Shown here: positions 1 through 11,106 of the stretch, one piece after another
How positions within the stretch are numbered: position 1 is the stretch's first letter
Layout of the letters: each line of letters opens with the position of its first letter
Assembly (NCBI RefSeq): GCF_000001735.4
Contig: NC_003070.9
Span: 27,265,971 to 27,329,970, forward strand
Direction of reading: 5' to 3'
DNA: 64,000 bases
Source of the DNA: Arabidopsis thaliana
Taxonomy: Eukaryota > Streptophyta > Magnoliopsida > Brassicales > Brassicaceae
The notes under the pieces: generated by a model
Database searches by the model: none
Seen by the model: the letters and a program-made list of their open reading frames with translations, nothing else
What the model was told of the DNA's origin: nothing
Translations under genes and position numbers: made by a program

Positions 1-2354
1 TGAGGGAATGATACGGTCTACGAAAAAACTGATAAATACGTTCTATTAAAAAAAACAGATATAACAAGTGATCATTACACCATTAATTTATTTGGCTAAA
101 TATATATATATATATATATCAATAAAAAATACATAATAAATAACATTTTATCTAATTTAACATAACAAAACTATTAAATTATTTGATACAATTTTTTTTC
201 CTTTTTATATATATTTGATACTATATATACACACTATTTCTCTTACCTGTGACATTTTGTTTTGCCTACATAAATGTCAGACACCACAAATCCAGTTTTG
301 GAAATGCTTGCTTGATAAACATTCATGTTTGTTGTATAATTTTTTTTTAAATTGTATTTTGTATATTATGATGTCTTATAGTATATAATAATTTGTAGAT
401 ATATACATATACGTGCGGTGAGTAGAGATGTGTAGGCAACCTCTTATTGCGTGTTGTTGTCTAATGATCGGACAAAGAGCGATGTTTTTTAGATAACGAT
501 TACATCTTGTCCACAATTTTGTTCAATATTACCCGATAATGCTAATTTTTTGTCGTTCATATTATCATGTACTATAGAAAACAAGTATGGTCTTCATCTG
601 TCGATTTACCTTCGATTTTCTTCATTTCATATTAAGAACATAAATTAGATATGAACATTCAAAAAGCATACTATAAAATTAAACTCGTAAACTCATATAA
701 TTTACACGGTAATTAGGTTTTATTGACGGATGCAAAAACTAACCACAAGCATATTATGCTCTTTTCGACAAGACACAGTCCTTTTATCTAGTGCAAATGC
801 ATAATCATAAATATTGCTCATTCTTTTCATAAAGTTAGTTTGGCATTTCCGAGAAATTAGGTGGAGAAGACCTTACCTTACCGTCTGTCTTTTATCGAAC
901 AAAAAAAGTTGTGGATGGTAAGCTAATCATTTAAGGAATTTTTAGATACTTCTTTTTTATAAATGGTCGAACATATAGTACTTGTTTATAGCAAAAGAAA
1001 TAAAATAGTAATATAGTACTCTCTCATCATTAAACATTAGATAACTATCTTTATCTTAATGTACTTATGTAGCTAGTAAAACATCAAACCAGACCTACAA
1101 TTTGATCAAGAGTGAAATATTTTATTTTTGAATAGTGAAGATCTTAGAGAATTTTTGAAGATTTGAAGAAAGGAAAATGATACGCGCATATATGCAGCAT
1201 ATACATACTGGCATCACACGAAACAAACAAGCAATCTGAATTTAGGAATACTAATTACTTCCGATTCGTAATCATTGCAATGATTAGCATAAATCGAGTT
1301 ATGCTATAACTTAATTATATAAAGGTAGCAACATGTATTACTTAATATTCTAAGGTGTGATACTTTTAGAAATTCATTTTTTTGGATTAGATTAAATATT
1401 ACTAAAAAGGTTAGAAACTTAATTTAAGAGAAATTTTCGATTAGTTGTATTAAAAACAAGCTAGAGTCCAAAATTAAAGTAGAGACAAGCCAGTTAGGAT
1501 GGTGTTGTTCATGTTAAGTGCGCGACAATTGTGCAACTAATCTACTTTTATTTTTTTCGACTTCTATATAATACGTCTTTCATACATTTATATACTTCAT
1601 ATTGTAAAAGAAATTAGCATAAAGGTAAACACTAAACAGTCACTGTTTTCTTAAAGTATCTCTGTCTATAAATTGTTAGCGTAGTAGTTGAAAATTGTTG
1701 CCTAATGTATATTATCGATATATTAGAAGGATTTATTGGTTAATGAATTTTTATTGATTTTAAAATTCAAAGCAAACATAATTTTATATTCGTGTTTAAA
1801 TAATGGTCTACTGTTTCTACCAAAAAGAAATAATGGTCTAGTGTTTTTTATTTATTTGACCTGATCCATTTATGGATTTGGACATATTTCAGAAATTTTT
1901 TTCATAATGGGTTTAGGTTGGAAATGTTTTTTTTTTTTAATACGATTTTAAAGGATCGGTTATCCCTAAAAAAAAGTAAGATTTAAGGTTACATAAGAAC
2001 TAAGCATGTCTTAATCATATCACTCAAGTAAAGATCAAAGATGATTTTACTAACTACCCAATTACCACTATATCAACTTGGATTCTCACGCCTGCCATAA
2101 TACCATCACATTCACATCACTAAGTTCAATATTTGATTTTAAAAATACTCAATTTTTGTGATATTTGAACAAAGTTTCAAGTGATTAAATTAAAACATAA
2201 TCGTACAGTTATTCTCTTCAAAGATGAAAACATTAGGAAGAAAGAAATACAAAACAAACGCCACAAAATTGGAGTGACTATCTCCAGCGTTACACAGTAT
2301 AATAATAATACTCAACATAAGGAGCCTTGCATAGCAAGCAACAAGTCTTGCTTC
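1..2354. other. AT-rich intergenic stretch left of SWA2
   Basis: There is no open frame with protein-like composition here. It holds an AT dinucleotide run at about 102-119 and many A/T tracts. A 19 bp near-perfect direct repeat (1798-1816 and 1828-1846) brackets an 11 bp A-rich insert. The last few hundred bases probably include the SWA2 3' UTR. Confidence 0.7.
1798..1846 (+). repeat. 19 bp direct repeat around an 11 bp A-tailed insert
   Basis: Copies lie at 1798-1816 and 1828-1846 with one mismatch. The insert ctaccaaaaag has its A-tract next to the second copy, and the upstream junction is TTT/AAAT. The geometry resembles a target-site duplication around a very short retroposed fragment. 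A diverged tandem duplication is the alternative. Confidence 0.5.
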
Positions 2355-5300
2355 TTACTCTGATGCTTTAGACTTCTTCTTTTTCTTCTTCTTTGTGGGC
2401 TCTGATGTTGCTTTTCTTTTAGTCTTCGAATCCTCTTTCTCGTCTTGGTCTATCAAATGCTTGTACTCTTCAAGACTCGCAAATGGAGATTTCCGTTTTC
2501 TTTTCTCTTTCTTTTTCTTCTTACTACGACCATCATCACCATCACTATCATCATCACCACCATCACCAGTACCATCATCATCAACGTTGTTATCATCTTC
2601 ATCATCAATCAGGTCCATGTCCATGTCTGTGTCCATCTCTGCATCGCTCACATCAGCCACGAGCTCTTCATCATCCTCGCCGGCTACTCCATCTAGATCA
2701 TCATAGTCATATTCACCGCCCTCTTCTTCCACAGCATTATCATCAACATCATCCAGCATATTCTCAATCTCCTCATTGTCACTCTCATCACCAGCCTCGA
2801 ATTCAACATCACTATCGTAGTTTTCTCCACCATCTCCATCATTCACATCGTAAAGTTCTTCAGCAGCTTCTTCTTCAGGTAGCTTCTTCTTCTTCTTTTT
2901 CTTTGACTGCTTCGTACTGGTCATCTTGTTCACATAGAACTTGTGGAAGACTAGATCTTCAGGAGCCACATCTCCTTCTGCTAATGAGAGAATTTCAGCT
3001 CCAATCACACGGTTTGACATGTCAAGCTGCAACATGAGATGAGAAAATAAAACGTTACAGGGGAAAAGTAGATAACAATATGGTTAAAGCTTTAATAGTT
3101 GAAGCATGAGCTTTTTACCTTCTTGGAAGGTTCAATCTGGGAACCACCATGCCAAGTGTTTTGCTTTGGTTTCTTCTCCATGAATTTATCCAAGAAAGCA
3201 GTTAGAGATAAATCGTTCAGCGGGTTTCCGTTGTAAACAATATTTGTTCCTGAGAGAAGGGTTCCAGCCATTGTAGCAACCGAGGGGTGAGCATGTTTTG
3301 AAAGAACCCCCAATTCCCACCAACTTGCACGGTCTGCGTTACTGTTAATTTGAGATCAAGGATTCAGTTCCAACCAATAAGGCTATAATATCAAGAAAGT
3401 TTTTAAAATATTATCGTTGTTCCAAGTATCGCTTGTTTAATGGGGACAAAAGCAGTATACTTAAGCTTTTGATGAAAGATGAGATTAACTAACCAGTAAG
3501 AAGGTTCTCTATGACGAGGATCATATCCTCCAGGAAGAGAACTCGGTCTCATTGGCGGTTGGCTTCTTTTTTCCATATCATTAGAAACCTCCATGACTTC
3601 TTCAAGCTGGGGAGTTTCGTTTCTAATTAGCTCTTCAGAATCATCAGAAGCATTATCATCTTCTTCATCAGATAGCCTGATTGCCAAAGCCTCTTCGTCA
3701 TCTGAAGAAGAATCACCATCTCTACTTGACTTTTCGACACCATCATGATCAACTTCAACAACATTCTCGTCATTCTCTGCTTTCTTATTGGGATCAACAT
3801 CATCTCCCTCTATCACATCCTCAAAATGTTCTATATCTTCTTCTTCCTCAACTGATTCCCTCTGGACCACCATCTTCCTGCAACGTAAATAGAAGGACCC
3901 ATTGTATCATTGGGTAAAAAAACTAAAAACCATGGATATGTGGTTAACAGAACGAAAAAAAGCTTACCATAGAGGTGGCCTTGATTTTAAGACTTCAGAT
4001 AATAGGAAAAGGCATCCACAGGCATACTGTGGTGGCTGTTGAAGCGCAACCTACTCAAATCGTTAAAGAGTACACTTGAGAGATGACAAAAAAATTTACT
4101 ATACAGTGTGTCGACATCGAAAATTTAATAACAAAAGAATCAAGATTCCTGTATAGGATCAATGATGCGAATATTGTCATCATTGTCAATGAAACTAGAG
4201 CTACAAACGACGGGGTTGATGGTTTATATGATTCATGTTACCGACCTGCAAGACTCTTTTGGAGAAGGCAGCCACACGCTTGATATTTATATCATTTTTC
4301 ATGGCTCTGAGAAGAAGCCCAATAAACATTTCAGCCTGCAAATTAAGAACGGCAACTTAGTAAACTCGGTCATTAAGAAAATGCTATGGTTCATGCCAGG
4401 GGCAGACATCTTGATGTTTTTGTCACAATATAAGTTGCTTTCACAAGATTATAAATAAATGAATGTACTTATGCCAACATTCATAAACCAATTCCGGGCT
4501 CTACCAAATTGTAAGGGTTATTATAACCCATACATAAACTAAGAATAAAATGACGTGATTGGAACATGGAAAAACAGAAGGTTCAAAGTTTAGCTTGCCT
4601 TGGAAGAATTCATTGCGGAGGGGAGTAGAAGTTTCGAGTACAATGCACGGTAAAACCTGTCACTAACAATCTTATTCTTGGATGAGATCTTGTCAAGAAG
4701 CATCAGTGATTGGACTCCTACATTGAAATTCGCCGAATGTACCTACATATTCAAAATCCCATTTTCTATATCAATTTTCGGTTGTAACTATGAAACTAAA
4801 CTTCTATAATGAAGCTTTAAATGGTTACCAGTTTGAAAAGCACTGGCGTCTGGGATTCAATTATATCATCAGCCTCGTCAGTGGAAACATATGGAAAAGC
4901 TCTGTTAACTCCCTGCACTTACGGAGTACTAAAGCATAAGTTGATCTGTGAAGTCTCAATACTTTAAAATTACATACATCATGTACACCAAAAAAACACA
5001 TCCAGACTAACCGTCAGTAGAGCTGATAGAATTCTTGAATCCAACTCAATAGGTGAATCAGTTGACACTTCTTGCTTTGTGTCCTTTGGGTTGGATTTTT
5101 TCTTATCAGCGGCTCCTTTGTCATCTGCACCTTGTTTCCTATTTGCTTCTGTAGTTAAAACCTACAAGAATGCAAACACACTTCTGTAGTGAATATCCAA
5201 CTAGTGAAAGATTTCATGTTATGACTTATGACAAACGCCACCCCAAAAGAAAACACTAAGGGGTAGCAGAAGTCTCTGAGATCATGAAAGTAAGGTGGAA

Positions 5301-7626
5301 GTGGAGGGACTAAATTTTAAGAAGATCATAAGGAAATGTTAAATTTATTGACTTCAATGCCAGTTACCTTAAACAGGGCAAAATATACATCAATTAGACG
5401 TTTTGCCACCTTTGGATCCTCTCCTTTGTGGCTCAATCGGATCTGACTCAAAAAGTTAACCTGTGAAATTTACAAAGATTAATGAGCATTGTTTAGAAAG
5501 CTAAACATGGATAAGTTTATGCTTCTTTTCTTTTCTAAAGTCTTAGTAAAATTGTTTCCCATTCAAATCAAAGACAATACTTTAGACGACAATAAGCGTG
5601 AATCAGTTTAAAAAGAAGAGCAAGAAAATAAAGAAAAATGGTTCTCGTGAACATAATTAGAGAGAACAATGGACATACAGCATGATACTTTGCTCGTAAC
5701 CCAAGATGGGGTCGGAAGAGAAAGGAGTCAACTTCATCTATAACCACAGCCTGAAAAAAAATAACATTACATGAGCCAAAGAGAAGAATCCAAACAACCA
5801 ATTAATAAACGAAATACTGAAACTGGCATAGGAAGGTTGAATAGCCGTACCTTCATGTTAGGATGATCAGCCAAAAGATTTGTCAGATGATAATCAGCAT
5901 TAGATGCACTCTTGTTTTGAGGATCCCCCAACTATAATATAAAGTAATCCATGGAACAATTAAAGGGATCACAACTGAGAAATTTAAATTAGATACAAAT
6001 ATTTGAATGAACAACAAACAATACCTTGTTCACCAATGACACTAGCAATTTCCGCTCTTGTTCTGATTTGCTTGTCAACATGAAATATATTGTCTGAAAC
6101 CAAACAAGAAAAAATTTACTGAAGGAAAGATCCGAATCACGTTACCAAGCAAAAAAACTCACTGTAGCTAAAAGAAAACTACGGACCATGCCGTTATGCA
6201 TCATCCAGAGAAGGATTACATTGATGATACTCAAATCTCTAATATTAAAGCTCATCAAGAATCTTACAAAACCTGGAGACCAGTGCTACTAAACAAGCTA
6301 GCACGAGCAGAGTGGTGATAGGATATATACCTTTAAAGCCTTGTCCTTCAGCTCTGGAAGCATATCTTTAGATGATTCATCAAGGGCTGTGACGAAGCGC
6401 TCATACCTACAAAGTCAGCATGCTAAGCTGTTAAACGAATCATCGACCCAGAACAATTACGGATAGAAGACACAGATCTTTGACATAGTGTGATTAAACA
6501 CATCCCTCATGGCATGATTTGAGATCTTTACCTCTGTTTCAAGCAATCCTCCCAGTACCAAAACAGCAAAAGCGAGTAACCATCCTTATTTTCCGGAATG
6601 ATGTTTAAAGGTCGCTGTAAAAGTGACTTCAGCTTGCGATCAGGTAATAACCTGAAGAAAGAATTTAAAAAACCTCAGTCAATGAGAAAAAGATGCAAGA
6701 CTGACACATAAATCCATAGCTCATTGTGTGAGTAAGAAAAATGTGCCTGATCAAAATTTCTGATAGAGCCTTAAGACCCTTAAATGCAAATCTTTTTCCA
6801 ACCTTTGAGGTCACCATTCCTGCAATGAACAGAGTAGATAATGTGAACAAGACATCAACAAAATGCTACAGAGGATTTCACCATTGAAAAACAAAACCAG
6901 AAACATACCCAATAAGGCATCAAGAGATCTCATATTTGCAATGGGATTCTCTCCAACCATAATCTCAAAGGCAGTGATTTTATCAGCAACTGTCCCAGAC
7001 TTTTGAGCAGAAATCACCATCTTCATATCTCCACCTTTTCCTTTCGAAGTTGCAAAGTCCTCTGCGTATTGCCACATCAATCTCTCTCCTAATTCTCTCT
7101 TCTTCTCCACCACACCCTTAAAATCCTCCTTATTCGCCACCGCCACTTTCCGGCCACCAAACACCTTCTCCTCAAACTCAGCTGCATCGTTGTACCATTC
7201 AGAGCTCAATAAACTCGCTTTCACCAATGGTAACTTAGGCAAACTCTTGAATTCATCGAAACGTTTTTTCTTGTACCCAGTACTCTCATCATCAATCGAT
7301 AAGAATCCAGGCTTTGGCTTCGGTTGTAACGTTTGCTTCACCGGTGCATCTTTGTTTTGCTTCCTCGCTCCAAAATCTTTTCCCTTTTCATTCCCAATGT
7401 TCGATTTTGGCTCTCCTTCTTCATCTTCATCCTTGTGTTGCTGATCCTTCTTAGGCTTTTTCCGTTTCTGGGTTTTGGATTTAGCTGGTTTTCGGAAATC
7501 AGTGTCGTTGAAACCCGAAGAAGGAAGAGCAGAAGCTAAGCCAATAGAAGAAGCGAATGATGCGATATCAGATGTGAGAAGACTCAAGTCCTGCGATGAT
7601 TTACTCAAAGGCTTTATCTTTGACAT
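2355..7626 (-). CDS. SWA2: SWA2 / NOC1-type CCAAT-binding-factor family nucleolar protein (60S ribosome biogenesis)
   Basis: This is a Noc1/Mak21 (CBF) family protein that acts in the nucleolus in pre-60S assembly and rRNA processing. In Arabidopsis it is SLOW WALKER2, needed for female gametophyte division cycles. I assembled 16 coding exons: 7626-6909, 6819-6747, 6651-6532, 6406-6331, 6093-6025, 5931-5851, 5750-5679, 5460-5368, 5161-5012, 4912-4829, 4742-4599, 4335-4246, 4050-3968, 3877-3494, 3341-3119 and 3026-2355. They total 3132 nt, giving 1043 residues and a TAA stop. The N-terminus is Lys-rich and the helical middle is typical of Noc1. The CBF core lies around residues 540-620 (AEMFIGLLLRAMK, then YACGCLFLLSEVL). 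After it come long Asp/Glu and Ser tracts and a Lys-rich nuclear/nucleolar tail. The introns after exons 2 and 11 begin with GC. Family assignment is firm; the locus name is from recognition. Confidence 0.93.
4336..4598 (-). other. GC-AG intron in SWA2
   Basis: On the minus strand the donor junction reads CCAAG|GCAAGC and the acceptor TTTGCAG|GCTG. Splicing joins TCC AAG to GCT GAA in frame. No GT near the junction preserves the frame and the conserved sequence. The donor otherwise matches the strong consensus of plant GC-AG introns. Confidence 0.8.
6652..6746 (-). other. Probable GC-AG intron in SWA2
   Basis: The minus-strand donor reads ATCAG|GCACAT and the acceptor TTCAG|GTTATT. Joining gives ILIR-LLPDRKL in frame. 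A GT donor further in (TTTAT|GTGTCA) would also keep frame, but would add about 14 residues that look like intron translation. The GC donor is therefore preferred. Confidence 0.65.
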
Positions 7627-7783
7627 TTTTTCTCAAAGCATATGAAGAGGGTTAAGAGAGTTTTGTGAGAGATGACTGTTTTTAAAAGAACTGAGACAGT
7701 TAGGTTTAAGCAATCTCTGTGCTTTGAGATCGAACAATGAAAAAGAAAGATAAACTTCAATGTTTGGGGTTCAACAGAAATTT

Positions 7784-7946
7784 TTAGGGTTTTAGAAAAC
7801 GGCAAGAGAGAAGCAGACAGAGGAAATGGTAGAAGGCTAATTTCGTAATTACGGGATAAGACAAGGGCAAAACAGACTTAACGACCTAAAATCAATGAGA
7901 CGATGTTTTTTCATTAAGGTTGGGTTCCTGAGACGGTCCAGCCCAA
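7784..7946 (-). promoter_or_regulatory. SWA2 promoter: telo-box and site II-like motif
   Basis: The plus strand carries ttagggttt at 7784-7792, which is AAACCCTAA on the gene strand, about 160 bp before the SWA2 ATG. It also carries gcccaa at 7941-7946 (TTGGGC, site II core). This pairing is typical of ribosome-biogenesis and translation genes in Arabidopsis and fits SWA2. The motifs are visible; their function is inferred. Confidence 0.5.
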
Positions 7947-7963
7947 TCGCTAGAACATTCAAT

Positions 7964-8123
7964 GCAAATCCATAACTGGTGAGATTTCGATCATGTGGTA
8001 AAATATTATACTAATATCTTTGATAGAAACATTATATGTATATCTTTGAAACCTATTATAGGTTAATATACTTTTGCCACTTAGAAAAATTACTAACAAC
8101 GCAAATCCATCACTGGTGAGATT
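7964..8123. repeat. 23 bp direct repeat, 137 bp apart
   Basis: The sequence gcaaatccatNactggtgagatt occurs at 7964-7986 and 8101-8123 with one mismatch. It sits between the JAZ6 3' end and the SWA2 promoter. The 114 bp between the copies is AT-rich and has no terminal inverted repeat that I can see. Confidence 0.75.
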
Positions 8124-8365
8124 ATATCAGGTGATTAAAAAATTTCGATAAAGGGTAATCCAGATGACAATTTTAATTAAAGAATCTAAAAAACAAGTAT
8201 CAAAATATGTATGTTTTGAAATATAAATACTAGCTACGTAATACAGTACTATAAATAACTTAAATTGGTCAAAAGTAATGGAAGAAAATATAAAAGGGTA
8301 TTTGGGTTCAAATCCTAAATAAGTGAAAACTAGAAACGTGAACTCGATCGTGCATTTTATACGCC

Positions 8366-10166
8366 CTAAAGCTTGAGTTCAAGGTTTTTGGAAGATTGTC
8401 CTTCTTTCTTGTCCACCTCCATCGGCATATGGTTATGGGCCTTTGGTTTTGGAGGAGTTGCAATGTGTTGCGACGATTGGCCTGACTTTATCGATGGAGC
8501 AACCATCTCTGGCTTGGGAGGAAGATGACTACCGTGTTGGTTCACTTGATATGGAGCTCTAGCCACAGCCCTGAAATCAAAACAATTAATCAACATTTAA
8601 GACAAAGTAGATATTGAAGTTTTGATTTACAAAGAACTCTTAGTTAGTGTTTTTTAACTAGAAATTTCTCGACATTTTACTAATAATTTTCCTAGATCAA
8701 GGACACATAGATGATGGACTCATATCTCTTATATACTACTCTAGGTCCCATCTCGAATTTCATTGTAACTTGTAAGATTTTTTACATGTTCTTTATAAAT
8801 GATGACACTTGAGTCACATCTCGAAATCTTACTCTAGGAATCATAATTCATAAACATACTAGGACCACCCTATGTTCAATTTCATGAATGTTCAACTTAA
8901 ACTTGATTGGTAATACGCTTCTAATCCGATGTGGGATTCCTAGAATAACTCGAATAAGTCTTAATATGGTAATTATTAGCTATTTTTACATATAACTTTT
9001 TTAAGAAACTTTGATCCTAATCTATGCATACATTTTGACGAGCGGCCTAGAAAAAGCATAACCAAGCACAAAACAGTTTCGGAGTTTAGTTTACCTGTCT
9101 TTTCGTTTAGCAAAGAATCGATGAAGAGAAGCTCTTCTTGCAATGCGTTCCACAACCTGATGTTGCTGCCCAGTTTCTTGATCTTCATTGTTCCCGGAAC
9201 TCGTTGGCTCGTTAAGATCGGGAATCACCACGTTGCTTTTGTCAAGATTCATGTGACTCTGACTGTTCTTAGAATCAACAGCAACATGATTCGCTTCTTT
9301 AGCTACTTCCATTATCTCCTTAGCTTTGTCTTCAGGAAACTCGTTGAAAACCATAACTTTTCCTCCAAAGAATATGGTCAACTGTGAATTTCCAGACTCC
9401 GGTGCTACTTTTGCCGGTTCACTAAAATCAAATCAAACCCATTTTTACAATTAGTCAAACTCCATAGTCCATACATCTATAACCGGTAGTTCTTTCTCTA
9501 ATTCAATTGCTACAAAATGTGAAAACAAACACTTTAGGAGTTCGAATACATATGAAGTTTGTGTGTACAGTACCTGAGATCAATATATATGGCTTTGTCT
9601 TCGGTAGAAGTAGAGGCCTCACCAATAGAAAACTTCTGAATCAACTTGAACGGTCTAGTTTCTGAGGTCTCTACCTTCTTAATCACATTTTGTTGTCCTA
9701 AAACAAATTAGAACAGAAATTGCAAACCGATTAAAATTTATCAAAATCAAATTACATGTTTATTACGTTTTTTAAAAAACTTCACAGAATCTCTAACTTT
9801 AATATACTTAAGCTGTCCAAAATAATACCATGCTTAAGTTTAAAGAAAAGAAAAGAAAAAAATGATTTAAAATTTTGCATTTCAACAAAAAAAATATATA
9901 GTTAAACTTTATGCTAATAATCAACGAAGCAGGATACTAAAAGTATATGATATAAACTTTGGTCTTTATAGGCGGCGGCCGTCGGAATAGATAGGGAAAA
10001 ATAAATAAATACCTTTGAGATCGAATTTTCCGGCGAGTTCAAGATCGGATTTTCGAGCCAACCCCATATTAATATTCCCAAAACTTCCCTTCTCCTTCAA
10101 GTACCGGCTGAGCAGACTACATCTCTGAGAAAAATTGGACTTCTCCGGCGCTTGTCCCGTTGACAT
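8366..10166 (-). CDS. JAZ6: JAZ6, TIFY/JAZ jasmonate-signalling repressor
   Basis: JAZ proteins bind MYC-type transcription factors and recruit co-repressors. With jasmonoyl-isoleucine they are captured by COI1 and degraded. Four coding exons (10166-10013, 9697-9574, 9421-9095 and 8570-8366) total 810 nt, giving 269 residues. The N-terminus FSQRCSLLSRYLKEKGSFG is the region shared by JAZ1/2/5/6. The TIFY core is TIFFGG at residues 108-113. DLNEP at 161-165 is an EAR-type motif. The Jas motif runs from about 183 to 209 (SLHRFFAKRKDR, then AVARAPY). The last five residues, LELKL, form a second LxLxL-type EAR motif. The last intron splits the Jas motif, and reading through it meets TAA at once (AGG TAA). 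A TATA-like element lies near 10290 and two G-boxes lie at 11065 and 11101. The ATG at 10166 gives the family N-terminus. Confidence 0.95.
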
Positions 10167-10459
10167 ACTAGTGTGATGAAGATTACAACAACCCAAGATT
10201 TTCTTGTGTGACTTCTTTACACGTACAAAAAATCGAGGATTCCAAAGAGTATGTAGATGTTTTGAGCTTTTTGCTCATGTGTTGTTGTTATAAATAACCA
10301 ATTCTAGCCAATAAGTTTCTGTGGCTTTTAACCTCTCCCGAATAAATAAAGAAAACGAAATAACGTGTTCTTTTTTTTTATTTAGTCTGAAGTGACAGTG
10401 ATGTGTGTCCAATATAGAATGTTTTTGTCACGAGTTTTGTAACTTTTTTTTTTACACCT

Positions 10460-10514
10460 AACTGATCGATAGACATTTTTTTTTTTTTTTTGAACACAAA
10501 ACTGATCAATAGAC
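10460..10514 (-). repeat. 15 bp direct repeat around a poly(A) insert (minus strand)
   Basis: aactgatcgatagac (10460-10474) and aactgatcaatagac (10500-10514) differ at one base and bracket a run of 16 T. On the minus strand this is a short head (ttgtgttc) followed by poly(A) next to the downstream repeat. Extending the repeat six bases leftwards adds two mismatches. Confidence 0.5.
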
Positions 10515-11064
10515 TAAACACACATTTTTCTTATGATGGTTCAAGAAGAAGAAATTCTTTTTATGGTCAAACATATTATAGGCTATTAATTTCCTATATC
10601 CTCAAATGTTTTGTCACGAATAGAAATAGGGAAATAAATTATATGCGGAAAAAATGATTTATTCCTATGGTTGATTACAAAAATCAAACTACAATGTTCG
10701 TTACAAGTTCCGGCACGTTTTCATTGCACAAGCCGTGAAGAAACTGTTGTAAGTTGACGGCGACATTACATAAAGGCGTTAACCCATTTAATTCATTCGG
10801 GTCCCAAGAGTTTCTGTTAAATACTAATTTACCCTTCTGAGGTAATTCGTTTAGTGGTGGTTAGGATATTCGTTATTAAAGGGCGTAAATGAGGGCATTT
10901 GCAAACGCTATAGTCTAACGGAGTTCTGACGGAGTTAAGTCTCGCGTCGGCTGCGATGGCTAATACGAATTTAATATGTGGGATCCATTAGCAACAGTAC
11001 GACTTGTGAGTGGATATTTATCGATGAATGGTGTCAATTACTTATCCCCGACAAAGTTTAAGGA

Positions 11065-11106
11065 CACGTGAAGTATTGTTATGTGCGTTTAGGATGTCAA
11101 CACGTG
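11065..11106. promoter_or_regulatory. Two G-boxes (CACGTG) upstream of JAZ6
   Basis: CACGTG occurs at 11065-11070 and 11101-11106, 36 bp apart and about 0.9 kb before the JAZ6 start. MYC2-type bHLH factors bind G-boxes and JAZ genes are known MYC2 targets, so a role in feedback induction is plausible but unproven. Confidence 0.45.

Noticed and set aside
2483..3037. Plus-strand open frames (His-, Ser- or Leu-rich, up to 184 residues)
   Set aside because: They are antisense shadows of the SWA2 acidic/Lys-rich last exon; GAT/GAA repeats read backwards give His/Ser/Leu runs.
4083..4458. Plus-strand frames of 66 and 98 residues
   Set aside because: They cover SWA2 introns and exon 12 on the opposite strand and have no protein-like pattern.
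8304..8315. tRNA B-box-like gggttcaaatcc
   Set aside because: No matching A-box at the right distance and no acceptor stem.
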